From NCBI GenBank assembly GCA_000023405.1, contig CP001643.1:3534001-3598000 (forward strand): a stretch of 64,000 bases of DNA, read 5' to 3'. Positions 36,499 through 45,113 of this stretch are shown piece after piece. Origin of the DNA: Brachybacterium faecium DSM 4810 (GTDB lineage Bacteria > Actinomycetota > Actinomycetes > Actinomycetales > Dermabacteraceae). The first letter of the stretch is position 1, and each line of letters starts with the position of its first letter. The position numbers and the translations under genes are program-made. The notes beneath the pieces were generated by a model. It did not search any database, had not been told where the DNA came from, and saw only the letters and a program-made list of their open reading frames with translations.

Positions 36499-37957
36499 GC
36501 CCCGCGCCGCCGTGGTCGTCATCGGTGCCGGCCCCGCCGGGCTGGCCGCCGCCGTCGAGGCCTCCCGCCTCACCGACCAGGTGGTGCTGATCGACGCGGG
36601 CCCCCGCCCGGGCGGGCAGTTCTGGCGCCACGGCGCGGCGGACGCTCTGCCCGGAGCCCCCGCCCCGCGCTGGCATCACGGCTGGTCCACCTTCGCCGCC
36701 CTGCACGCGGACGTGCGGGCCGCGAGCGGCGCGGGACGGCTGCGCCTGCTGGCCTCCACCCAGGTCCACGCCGTCGACGTCCGGGCCGACGGCCGCTTCG
36801 CGGTCCACCTCGCCCGCACCCCCGAGGCCGCTCCCGCCGCCCCGCCGCCGGCGGTGCTCGAGGCCGAGACGGTGGTGCTGTGCCCCGGCGCGCACGACCG
36901 CCAGCTGCCCGTGCCCGGCTGGACCCTGCCGGGCGTGATGGCCGCCGGCGGCGTCCAGGCCTTCGTCAAGGTCCAGGAGGAGGCGCCGGGCCGACGGGTG
37001 CTGCTGGCCGGGACCGGCCCGTTCCTGCTGGCGGCCGCCGCCTCGGTGCTCGAGGCCGGGGCGGAGGTGGCCGCGATCTGCGAGGCGGGCGACCTCCGGG
37101 GCTGGGTGCCGCGCGGTCTGGCCGGGGCGCTCGTGCCCGGCAAGGGCGTCGAGGGTGCCGGATATGCCGCCGCGCTGGCCCGCCACCGGGTCCCCTACCT
37201 GCGCCGGCGGGTGGTCTCCCGGATCCACGGCGAGGACCGGGTGCGGTCGGTGGAGATCTCTCGGGCCGATCGTCGCGGGGCACCGCTGCCCGGCACCGCG
37301 CGCACGCTCGAGGACATCGATGTGGTGGGGCTCGGCTGGGGCTTCGTCCCGCAGGCCGAGCTGCTGCTGCAGACCGGCGCGGCGACCCGCCTGGACGTGG
37401 ACGGCTCCCTGGTGGGCGTGGTCGACACCGACCAGGCCGCGAGCGTGCCGGGACTGTTCCTCGCCGGGGAGATCACGGGCGTGACCGGGGCGGGCGGGGC
37501 GGTGGCCGAGGGGCGCATCGCGGGCCTCGCCGCCGCGGCGCGGCACGTCGGCCGCTCGCCCGGGCCGTCCCTCCGCGTCCGCGCCGATCGCGCCCGCCAC
37601 CGGCTCTTCGCCCGCGCCATGCACCACGCCCATCCGGTGCCGGAGGGCTGGGCCGACGCGGTCGAGGCGGCCACCGTGGTGTGCCGCTGCGAGGAGGTCA
37701 CCCTCGACGAGGTCCGCACCGCGCGCGAGGAGCTGCACGCGAGGGATCCGCGCTCCCTCAAGGGCGTCACCCGCGCCGGGATGGGGATGTGCCAGGGCCG
37801 GATCTGCGGCGCCGCCATGCTCTGCCTGGGCAGCGACGAGAGCACCCGCCACGACGCGGCCCGCGCCGCCGCGCGACGCCCCCTCGCCCTCCCCCTGACC
37901 GTCGGCGCCCTCGCCGAGACCCCCGACCACCATCCACGACGAGAGGACCACCCATGA
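36491..37957 (+). CDS. FAD/NAD-binding subunit of D-hydroxyproline dehydrogenase (SoxA/LhpE-like)
   Basis: 488 aa. FAD motif VIGAGPAGLAAAVEA at residue 9, second dinucleotide motif LLAGTGPFLLAAAASVLEAG near residue 177, LAGEITGV near 330. The last 90 residues hold a BFD-like [2Fe-2S] motif: VCRCEEVTLDEV and GMCQGRICG. The domain order equals the alpha subunit of hydrogen-cyanide-synthase/opine-oxidase-like heteromers. Overlaps both neighbours. Confidence 0.88.
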   Translation: MSEPRAAVVVIGAGPAGLAAAVEASRLTDQVVLIDAGPRPGGQFWRHGAADALPGAPAPRWHHGWSTFAALHADVRAASGAGRLRLLASTQVHAVDVRADGRFAVHLARTPEAAPAAPPPAVLEAETVVLCPGAHDRQLPVPGWTLPGVMAAGGVQAFVKVQEEAPGRRVLLAGTGPFLLAAAASVLEAGAEVAAICEAGDLRGWVPRGLAGALVPGKGVEGAGYAAALARHRVPYLRRRVVSRIHGEDRVRSVEISRADRRGAPLPGTARTLEDIDVVGLGWGFVPQAELLLQTGAATRLDVDGSLVGVVDTDQAASVPGLFLAGEITGVTGAGGAVAEGRIAGLAAAARHVGRSPGPSLRVRADRARHRLFARAMHHAHPVPEGWADAVEAATVVCRCEEVTLDEVRTAREELHARDPRSLKGVTRAGMGMCQGRICGAAMLCLGSDESTRHDAARAAARRPLALPLTVGALAETPDHHPRREDHP

Positions 37958-39429
37958 CCACCGCGCTCCCCGACCCCGTCCGCACCCTCGCCTACCTCGA
38001 CGGCGGCTTCGTGCCCGCCGTCTCCGGCGCGACCTTCGAGAGCATCGACCCGGCCACCGGCCGGAAGCTCGCCGACATCGCCGCGTGCGATGCGCAGGAC
38101 GTCGACCGCGCCGTCGCCTCCGCGCGCGCCGCGTTCGACTCCGGCGTCTGGAGCCGCATGCACCCCTCCGAGCGCCGCGAGATCCTGCTGCGCCTGGTCG
38201 CGCTGCTCGAGGAGAACCTCGAGGACCTCGCGCTCACGGAGGCGATCGACGCCGGCAAGCCGCTCACCGACTGCCGCGAGTTCGACCTGCCGGACACGAT
38301 CACCTCGATCCGCTGGTACGCGGAGGCGGCCGACAAGCTCTTCGGGAAGACCGCGCCCGCGGGCGACGGCGCCCTGGGCATGATCGTCCACGAACCGATC
38401 GGCGTGGTCGGTGCGGTGCTGCCGTGGAACTTCCCGCTGGCCATGCTCGCCTGGAAGCTGGGCCCGGCCCTCGCCGCGGGCAACTCCGTGGTGGTGAAGC
38501 CGCCGGAGCTGACCTCGCTGACCACGCTGCGCTTCGCGGAGCTCGCCACCGAGGCGGGCCTGCCCGACGGCGTGCTCAACGTGGTGCCGGGCCTCGGCCA
38601 TGTGGCCGGGAAGGCGCTGGGCCTGCACGGCGACGTGGACGTCATCTCCTTCACCGGCTCGAACGAGGTGGGCCGCGAGTTCCTGCGCTACTCCGCCGAG
38701 TCCAACCTCAAGAAGATCGTGCTCGAGCTGGGCGGCAAGGCGCCCCAGATCGTCACGGCCGACAACGCGGACCGTCTCGCCCTGGTCGCCGAGGACCTCG
38801 CGGAGGCGGCGTTCGGCAACATGGGCCAGAACTGCACCGCGGGGTCGCGGATCCTGGTCGACGCCGCGCTCTTCGAGGATTTCGTGGACGAGCTCGTCAC
38901 GGCGACGGAGAGGTTCGTGGTCGGCGACCCGCTGGATCCCGCCACCACGATCGGCGCCCTGGTCGAGGAAGCTGCCCTCGAGCGCGTGGTGCGGTACGTC
39001 GACGAGGCGGTGGCCGACGGCGCCCGCGTGCGCACAGGCGGGGCACGGGTGCGCGAGGACTCCGGCGGCTGGTTCTACCCGCCCACCGTCGTCACCGATG
39101 TGCGGGAGGACATGGCGATCGCACGCGAGGAGATCTTCGGCCCGGTCGTGGTGGTGCTGCCCGTCGACGGTCTCGAGGACGCGATCCGCCTCGCCAACGA
39201 CACCCCCTACGGCCTCGCCGCGACGATCTGGTCCCGCGACATCGACGACGCCCTCACCGCCGCGCGCGCCGTCCGCGCCGGGACCGTCGCGATCAACGGC
39301 TACTCCGAGGGCGACATCACCACGCCCTTCGGCGGGTACAAGGAGTCCGGCTTCGGCGGCCGCGACAACGGCCTCGAGGCGTTCGCGCAGTACACCGAGA
39401 CCAAGACCATCTGGATCACCCTGCGCTGA
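37954..39429 (+). CDS. Aldehyde dehydrogenase, probable 2-oxoglutarate semialdehyde dehydrogenase
   Basis: 491 aa. Cofactor region VLPWNFPLAMLAWKLGPALAAG, FTGS, general base Glu258 (LELGGKAP) and nucleophile Cys294 (GQNCTAG). From pathway position it should oxidise 2-oxoglutarate semialdehyde to 2-oxoglutarate, the last step of 4-hydroxyproline breakdown; on sequence alone it is closest to the PuuC/GbsA-like group. ATG overlaps the upstream stop. Confidence 0.9.
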   Translation: MTTALPDPVRTLAYLDGGFVPAVSGATFESIDPATGRKLADIAACDAQDVDRAVASARAAFDSGVWSRMHPSERREILLRLVALLEENLEDLALTEAIDAGKPLTDCREFDLPDTITSIRWYAEAADKLFGKTAPAGDGALGMIVHEPIGVVGAVLPWNFPLAMLAWKLGPALAAGNSVVVKPPELTSLTTLRFAELATEAGLPDGVLNVVPGLGHVAGKALGLHGDVDVISFTGSNEVGREFLRYSAESNLKKIVLELGGKAPQIVTADNADRLALVAEDLAEAAFGNMGQNCTAGSRILVDAALFEDFVDELVTATERFVVGDPLDPATTIGALVEEAALERVVRYVDEAVADGARVRTGGARVREDSGGWFYPPTVVTDVREDMAIAREEIFGPVVVVLPVDGLEDAIRLANDTPYGLAATIWSRDIDDALTAARAVRAGTVAINGYSEGDITTPFGGYKESGFGGRDNGLEAFAQYTETKTIWITLR

Positions 39430-39459
39430 CCGGCGCCCCCGACCGAGAGGACCTCTTCC

Positions 39460-40338
39460 ATGACCGACACCCCGATGCGCGGCGTCTTCGCCGTCTCGAC
39501 CACGCCCTTCACCCCGGTGGGCGCGCAGGATCTGGACATCTGCGGCCGGAGCGTCGAGCGGGTGCTCGAGGCGGGCGTCGACGGCATCCTCGCCCTCGGC
39601 GCCACCGGCGAGGCGCTCGCCCTCGAGGACCACGAGCGCGAGGCCCAGGTCCGCCACCTCGTCGAGGTCGTGGACGGCCGTGTGCCGGTGGTCGTCGGCT
39701 GCATGGCGTACCGCCCGCAGGCGGTGTCGACGATGATCGCCCGCGCCGCACGGTGGGGCGCCTCCGCCGCGATGGTCACGCCCTCGTTCTACGGCGGGCT
39801 CTCCGCGACCGATGCGGTCGCCGCGCTCTCCCCGGTCGTGGAGCGCTCGGAGCTGCCGGTGATGGTCTACAACAATCCGCACTCGACCGGCGTGGACCTG
39901 CTGCCCGAGGATCTCGTCCCGCTGCTGGAGCACGAGGCGATGTGGAGCGTGAAGGAGACCTCGGGCGCCGCGACCCGCGTGCGCGAGCTGCGCGCCCATC
40001 TCGGCACCGAGGTGGAGGTGCTCGTGGGGGCCGACGGGCTCGCCCTCGAGGGGTTCACCCAGGGCGCGAGCGGCTGGGTCGCCGCCTCGGCCTGGCTCGC
40101 ACCGGCCCGCTGCGTCGAGCTCTGGCGCCGCGCCGATGCCGGGGATTGGGAGCGCGCCGTCGCGCTGTGGGACCGCCTGGCCGGGCCGCTGGGCCAGATC
40201 GAGGCCGATCCGGCGTTCATCTCGCTGATCAAGCGGTCGCTCGGCGAGCTGGGCCTCCCGCAGGGCGCGGTCCGCACACCCCTGCCGACGGCCTCGGACG
40301 AGGCCGTGCGCTCCCTGCTGTCCGCTCTCGACTCTTGA
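39460..40338 (+). CDS. DapA-family lyase, probable 1-pyrroline-4-hydroxy-2-carboxylate deaminase
   Basis: 292 aa class I aldolase barrel. LALGATGEALAL near residue 45, Tyr137 in VMVYNNP and Schiff-base Lys165 in SVKETSG match the dihydrodipicolinate-synthase family. In hydroxyproline clusters a member of this family removes water and ammonia to give 2-oxoglutarate semialdehyde, the substrate of the dehydrogenase encoded just upstream. Last gene of the operon; GAGAGGA before the ATG. Confidence 0.88.
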   Translation: MTDTPMRGVFAVSTTPFTPVGAQDLDICGRSVERVLEAGVDGILALGATGEALALEDHEREAQVRHLVEVVDGRVPVVVGCMAYRPQAVSTMIARAARWGASAAMVTPSFYGGLSATDAVAALSPVVERSELPVMVYNNPHSTGVDLLPEDLVPLLEHEAMWSVKETSGAATRVRELRAHLGTEVEVLVGADGLALEGFTQGASGWVAASAWLAPARCVELWRRADAGDWERAVALWDRLAGPLGQIEADPAFISLIKRSLGELGLPQGAVRTPLPTASDEAVRSLLSALDS

Positions 40339-40369
40339 CGCTCGGGGCCAGGGAGAGCAGACTGGCACC

Positions 40370-40380
40370 GCACATTGTGC
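40370..40380 (+). promoter_or_regulatory. GCAC-ATT-GTGC palindrome before the ROK gene
   Basis: Short perfect inverted repeat 49 bp upstream of the ROK gene, within an AT-richer stretch that also holds TATGTAAT. Candidate operator for autoregulation. Confidence 0.35.
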
Positions 40381-40428
40381 AACCCCCTTATGTAATCACG
40401 GTGGGGGCCCCCGGAGCGAGAGGGACCG

Positions 40429-41553
40429 ATGGCGATGCCACCCCCGAACCCCTCGGCGATGCGGCGCGCCAACGCGCGGGACTGCACGGTGGTGCTGCGT
40501 GAGGCCGAGCGTGCGCTGACCCTCGCCGAGATCGCCGCGGCCACCGGCCTCTCCCGGCCCACGGTCGATGCGGTGCTCGAGGAGCTCCAGGCGACCGGCA
40601 TCGTGGTCCCCGCCCCGGCCGCGGCCTCGGGCAGCGCGGGCCGGCCCGCGCGCCGGTTCCGCTTCGCGCCCTCCGCCGCGACGGTCGCCGCGCTCGACAT
40701 CGGCGCCCGCACGGTGCGCTGCATCGTCGCCGACGCGGCCGGCCGGGAGCTCGCCCGAGGAGAGGCGCCGATGCAGGGCTCCGACCCGATCGCGCCGCTC
40801 GTGCAGGCCGTGCGCGGCACCGGCCGCGCCCCGTCGGCCGTCGGCGTCGCCGTGCCCGGCATCCTCGACCCCGCCGGCCACGTCAGCCGCAGCCTCGCCG
40901 CCCCCGCCCTCGAGGGGGTGGATCTCGCCGGTGCCCTCGCGGAGCGGCTCGGTTGCCCGGTCGAGGTCGACAACGACATCAAGCTCGCGGCCCTCGCCGA
41001 GCACCATCTCGGGCCGGCCGCCGACAGCATCGTGCTGATCCAGCTCGGGCACCGCGTCTCCGTCGCCGTGATCGTGGGCGGCGCGATCCTGCAGGGCGCC
41101 CATCGCCTGGCCGGTGAGCTGGGCAGCCAGCGCGGCATGCGCTGGACCGACAGCTCCGTGCGCGGACGGCTCACCTGGTCCACGGGCGACGACGCCCAGG
41201 AGCTCCTCGAGCGAGCCGCCGCCGGGGACCCCGGCGCCGTCCAGGAGGTCGAGGAGTTCTGTGCGCAGATCGCCCCGCGCCTGGCCACGGTGCTGCTCAC
41301 CGTCGATCCCGAACGGGTCGTCGTCGGCGGCGGTCTCTCCCGCGCCGGCGAGACCCTGCTGGCCCCGCTGCGCCGCGCCGTCGGCCGGCTGCTGATGACC
41401 GAGCACGCCCCCGAGGTGGTGCCCGCCCGGCTCACCACCGACGGCGCCCTCGTGGGCGCGCTCGGCCTGGGTTTCGCGCACGGCTCCGCCCGCCTCACCG
41501 GCGTCCCCGAGGTCCCCGCCCCCTGGCATCGCTTCGATGCCGGCCTGTCCTGA
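40429..41553 (+). CDS. ROK-family transcriptional regulator
   Basis: 374 aa. Helix-turn-helix at residues 28-60 (LTLAEIAAATGLSRPTVDAVLEELQATGIV), then a sugar-kinase-like ROK domain (ALDIGARTVRCIVADAAG, VAVPGILDP, VEVDNDIKLAAL). The zinc-binding CxCGxxGC motif of kinases and NagC-type members is absent (GSQRGMRWTDS instead), so it is likely a non-catalytic, zinc-free repressor. It is 31 bp upstream of a sugar isomerase and Gfo/Idh gene, its probable targets. Confidence 0.9.
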   Translation: MAMPPPNPSAMRRANARDCTVVLREAERALTLAEIAAATGLSRPTVDAVLEELQATGIVVPAPAAASGSAGRPARRFRFAPSAATVAALDIGARTVRCIVADAAGRELARGEAPMQGSDPIAPLVQAVRGTGRAPSAVGVAVPGILDPAGHVSRSLAAPALEGVDLAGALAERLGCPVEVDNDIKLAALAEHHLGPAADSIVLIQLGHRVSVAVIVGGAILQGAHRLAGELGSQRGMRWTDSSVRGRLTWSTGDDAQELLERAAAGDPGAVQEVEEFCAQIAPRLATVLLTVDPERVVVGGGLSRAGETLLAPLRRAVGRLLMTEHAPEVVPARLTTDGALVGALGLGFAHGSARLTGVPEVPAPWHRFDAGLS

Positions 41554-41584
41554 CCGCACACCACCGATCACGAAGGACCCCTCC

Positions 41585-42478
41585 ATGACCGCCGACATCA
41601 CCTTCGGCTTCAGCTCCTACAGCTTCCACTCGAAGCTCTCGACCGGCGAGATGACGCTGCCGCAGGTCATCGACTGGGTGGCCGCGAGCGAGGGCGAGCA
41701 TCTCGAGCTCGCCGTCCTCGGCGACGATCCGGACTCCCCGATCCCGAACATCGCCTCCGACCCGGCGTACGTGGACAGCATCCGCGCGAGCGCCGACTCC
41801 GCCGGGGTGCCGCTGACCAGCCTCGCCATCGGCGCGGACCTCTCCATCGAGGATCCCGAGGAGCTGCGCTCGCAGGTCGCGCGGGTGAAGGAGTACGTGG
41901 ACCTCGCCGAGCGGCTCGGCATCACCCGGATGCGCCACGACGTGGTGCCCCATGCCGCCCAGCCCGGGGACGACACCCCGGCGTTCGAGCGGGCGCTGCC
42001 CTCGATCGTCGCGGCGAGCAAGGAGATCGCGCAGTACGCCGCGGGCCGCGGGATCACCACGAGCCTCGAGAACCACGGCTTCTTCGTGCAGGCGGCGGAC
42101 AGGGTGCGGCGCATCATCCACGCGGTCGACGAGCCGAACTTCCTCACCACCCTCGACGTGGGCAACTTCGTGTGCGTCGACGAGGATCCGGCGGTGTCCG
42201 TCCCGCAGAACCTCCCCTACGCGATGGTCGTGCACTTCAAGGACTTCTACATCCGCCCGGCTGACGCCGCCCCCGGCGAGGGCTGGTTCCGCAGCCGCGG
42301 CGGCAAGCACCTGCGCGGGGCGGTGGTCGGCAACGGCGACATCGACCTGCGCGCGGTGGCCCGCGCGATCCGCGAGTCCGACTTCTCGGGCTATGCCGCG
42401 ATCGAGTTCGAGGGCTGGGAGGACTGCCTCCTGGGCTGCGAGCGCGGGATCGCGTTCGCCAAGAGCCTGTTCGCCTGA
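41585..42478 (+). CDS. Sugar phosphate isomerase/epimerase
   Basis: 297 aa xylose-isomerase-like TIM barrel. Metal ligand positions are visible: SLENHG (Glu), TTLDVGNF (Asp), MVVHFKD (His) and YAAIEFEGWEDC (Glu). Likely isomerises or epimerises a keto-sugar or inositol derivative produced by the following dehydrogenase. ATG at 41585 follows GAAGGA; the gene lies 31 bp after the ROK regulator. Confidence 0.9.
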   Translation: MTADITFGFSSYSFHSKLSTGEMTLPQVIDWVAASEGEHLELAVLGDDPDSPIPNIASDPAYVDSIRASADSAGVPLTSLAIGADLSIEDPEELRSQVARVKEYVDLAERLGITRMRHDVVPHAAQPGDDTPAFERALPSIVAASKEIAQYAAGRGITTSLENHGFFVQAADRVRRIIHAVDEPNFLTTLDVGNFVCVDEDPAVSVPQNLPYAMVVHFKDFYIRPADAAPGEGWFRSRGGKHLRGAVVGNGDIDLRAVARAIRESDFSGYAAIEFEGWEDCLLGCERGIAFAKSLFA

Positions 42479-42513
42479 CCTGTAACCCCTCACAACCGAA
42501 GGATCTTCTCCCC

Positions 42514-43575
42514 ATGACGACATTCCGAGTCGGCGTGATCGGCGCCGGCAGCATCGCCCAGTCCCACCTCTCCGCGTACGCGGAGAACGCGGACGTCGAG
42601 CTGATCGCAGTGGCCGACATGAACCTCGAGCGCGCCCGCGCGGTCGCCGACCAGTACGGCGCCCCGCGCGCCTACGCGGATCCGCACGAGCTGCTCGCCG
42701 ATCCCGAGATCGACGGCGTCTCGATCTGCACCTGGAACAACTCCCACGCGAACTGGGCGATCGCCGCCGTCAAGGCGGGCAAGCACGTGCTCGTCGAGAA
42801 GCCGATCGCCCGCACCCTCGCCGAGGCCGAGGAGATCCAGCGGACGGTGGAGGCCAGCGACCGCGTGGTGCAGGTGGGCTTCGTGCGCCGCCACTCCCCC
42901 AACTGCCAGGTGCTGAAGTCGTTCATCGACGCCGGCGAGCTGGGAGAGGTCTACTACGCCAAGGCCAGCTGCCTGCGCCGGGTGGGCAACCCCGGCGGCT
43001 GGTTCGCCGACAAGGAGATCTCCGGCGGCGGCCCGCTGCTGGACATCGGCATCCACGTGCTGGACCTGTGCTGGTACCTGATGGGCTCGCCGAAGGTGGT
43101 CTCCGTCAGCGGCAACACCTACGACAAGCTCGGCAGCCGCGGCAATGTCACGACGATGCCGCGCTACAAGGCGGCCGATTACGACCCGTCGAAGAACACG
43201 GTGGAGGATCTCGCCAATGCCGTGATCCGCTTCGAGAACGGCGCCTCGCTGCTGCTGGACTGCTCCTACTCGCTGCACGCCACGAAGGATTCGATCGAGG
43301 TCTCCGTGTACGGCGAGCAGGGCGGCGCCGAGCTCGAGCCGGCGCTGCACATCGCGACCGAGATGCACGATTCGGTGGTGAACATCGAGCCGCAGATCGC
43401 CTCGCGCACCTTCGAGTTCGGGGTCGGCTTCGCCCACGAGATCCAGAACTTCGTGGACACCTCCCTGGGGCGGGCCGAGTCGATCGCCCCGGCCTGGCAC
43501 GGGGTGGAGATCGTCCGCATCCTCGAGGCGATCTACGAATCTGCCTCGACGGGCCGCGAGGTCGAGCTGGGCTGA
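42514..43575 (+). CDS. Gfo/Idh/MocA-family NAD(P)-dependent oxidoreductase
   Basis: 353 aa. Nucleotide motif GVIGAGSIAQSHLSAY at residue 6, catalytic EKPIARTLAEAEE (Lys in EKP) near residue 95, and the family His in GGPLLDIGIHVLDLCW near residue 180. It oxidises a sugar or inositol hydroxyl; substrate not defined. Follows the isomerase by 35 bp with GAAGGA before the ATG, so it belongs to the ROK-controlled unit. Confidence 0.92.
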   Translation: MTTFRVGVIGAGSIAQSHLSAYAENADVELIAVADMNLERARAVADQYGAPRAYADPHELLADPEIDGVSICTWNNSHANWAIAAVKAGKHVLVEKPIARTLAEAEEIQRTVEASDRVVQVGFVRRHSPNCQVLKSFIDAGELGEVYYAKASCLRRVGNPGGWFADKEISGGGPLLDIGIHVLDLCWYLMGSPKVVSVSGNTYDKLGSRGNVTTMPRYKAADYDPSKNTVEDLANAVIRFENGASLLLDCSYSLHATKDSIEVSVYGEQGGAELEPALHIATEMHDSVVNIEPQIASRTFEFGVGFAHEIQNFVDTSLGRAESIAPAWHGVEIVRILEAIYESASTGREVELG

Positions 43576-43626
43576 CCGGGCTGACGCCGCGGGCCGACGA
43601 ATCGGCAGGCCAGCGGGCCGGTCCCG

Positions 43627-43649
43627 TTGACTTCGTGATCCGCGTCACG
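43627..43649 (+). promoter_or_regulatory. -35 box plus CGTGA-N6-TCACG palindrome before the fdhA-like gene
   Basis: TTGACT (43627-43632) followed by CGTGA-tccgcg-TCACG (43634-43649). The expected -10 position reads GAGTCT, a poor match, so activation may be required. Confidence 0.4.
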
Positions 43650-43704
43650 GAGTCTGTGGGGGTCGGTCCGCGTCAGCGGGCCGCTCGAGGCAAGGAGGCC
43701 CCGC

Positions 43705-44931
43705 ATGACCAGCAACCGCGCCATCGCCTACAAGGGACCGGGCAGCGTCGACGTCATCGACATCGACTACCCGACCTATGAGCTCAAGGACGGCCCGGGC
43801 GTGCACCCGGACAACATCGGCCGCCAGCTCCCCCACGCCGCGATCCTCAAGGTCGTCACCACGAACATCTGCGGCTCCGATCAGCACATGGTGCGCGGGC
43901 GGACCACCGCGCCGGTGGACCTGGTGCTCGGGCACGAGATCACCGGTGAGGTGATCGACACCGGTCCCGGCGTCGAGTTCATCCGCACGGGCGATCTGGT
44001 GTCGGTGCCGTTCAACATCTCCTGCGGCCGCTGCGAGATGTGCAAGACGCGTCGCACCGAGATCTGCCTGAACGTGAACCCGTAGCGGCCCGGCAGCGCC
44101 TACGGGTACGTGGACATGGGCGGATGGGTCGGCGGCCAGGCCGAGTACGTGCTGGTCCCCTACGCGGACTGGAACCTGCTGAAGTTCCCGGACAGGGAGC
44201 AGGCCATGGAGAAGATCCTGGATCTCACGATGCTCTCGGACATCTTCCCCACCGGCTTCCACGGCGCGGTCTCCGCGGGCGTGGGCCCCGGCTCCTCGGT
44301 GTACATCGCGGGTGCCGGTCCGGTGGGCACGGCGGCGGCCGTCGGCGCCCAGCTGCTGGGCGCGTCGGTGGTGATCATGGCGGACATGAACGCGGACCGC
44401 CTGGCCAATGCCGCGAAGTTCGGCTGCGAGACGATCGACGTGTCGAAGGAGGATCCGCGCGAGGGCATCGCCCGGATCCTGGGACGCGAGGAGGTCGACG
44501 CCGGCGTGGACGCGGTGGGCTTCGAGGCCCGCGGGCACGGCAAGGATGCGCAGGAGGCGCCGGCCACCGTGCTGAACACCCTGATGGACGTCACCCGGGC
44601 GGGTGGCGCGCTGGGCATCCCCGGGCTCTACGTGACGGGTGATCCGGGCGGTGTGGACGAGGCGGCGCAGGAGGGGTCGCTCTCGCTGCGGCTCGGCCTG
44701 GGCTGGGCGAAGGCGCTGGCCTTCACCACGGGCCAGTGTCCGGTGATGAAGTACCACCGTCAGCTCATGGAGGCGATCCTGCATGACAAGGTGCAGATCG
44801 CCGATGCGGTGAACGCGGCGGCGATCTCGCTCGACGACGCCCCGGCCGGCTACGCGAAGTTCGACTCCGGTGTCGCGACGAAGTACGTCATCGATCCGCA
44901 CGGCATGACCGGCAAGGTGCAGCCGGTCTGA
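43705..44931 (+). pseudogene. Glutathione-independent formaldehyde dehydrogenase-like gene with an in-frame amber codon
   Basis: 409 codons in one frame with TAG at codon 127 (44083-44085). Before it: NICGSDQHMV, LGHEITGEV and the structural zinc set CGRCEMCKTRRTEIC; after it, without shift: SAYGYVDMGGWVGGQAEYVLVPYADWN, AGAGPVGTAAAVGAQLLGA, GVDAVGFEARGHGKDA. Everything else is intact, so this is a recent nonsense change, a read error or, less likely, readthrough. Functional homologues oxidise formaldehyde with tightly bound NAD. A downstream ATG at 44110 would lack the catalytic zinc region. Confidence 0.8.
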
Positions 44932-44955
44932 GGTCCGGATCGCCTCTCCGCCCGG

Positions 44956-44982
44956 CCCGGGCGCGCTGTTCAGCGCCCCGGG
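44956..44982 (+). terminator. Terminator after the fdhA-like gene
   Basis: Stem of about 11 bp with one bulged C; core GCGCT-gttc-AGCGC, outer CCCGGG pairs. It lies 25 bp after the stop codon. Confidence 0.5.
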
Positions 44983-45003
44983 GACGGGTGGAGATGGCGC
45001 GCA

Positions 45004-45089
45004 CCTGACATGGATGTGAGGGTGAGCGCGCGAGCATGCCGCGTAAGGCTGTCCGTACAGGACACGACGGTCCTCACACGCATGTCAGG
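45004..45089. repeat. 18-bp imperfect inverted repeat next to the DUF222/HNH gene
   Basis: Arms CCTGACATGGATGTGAGG (45004-45021) and CCTCACACGCATGTCAGG (45072-45089) pair with two mismatches; the 50-bp interior has a smaller repeat TGTCC-gtaca-GGACA. It ends 25 bp from the 3' end of the HNH gene and may be an element boundary, a terminator or a protein site. Confidence 0.5.
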
Positions 45090-45113
45090 CAGCGCGGCCC
45101 CGCGTACGACCTG

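Noticed and set aside
44083-44085. Amber codon as a pyrrolysine or recoding site
   Set aside because: No sign of a pyrrolysine system in such organisms and no recoding hairpin next to the codon; a nonsense change or sequence error is simpler.
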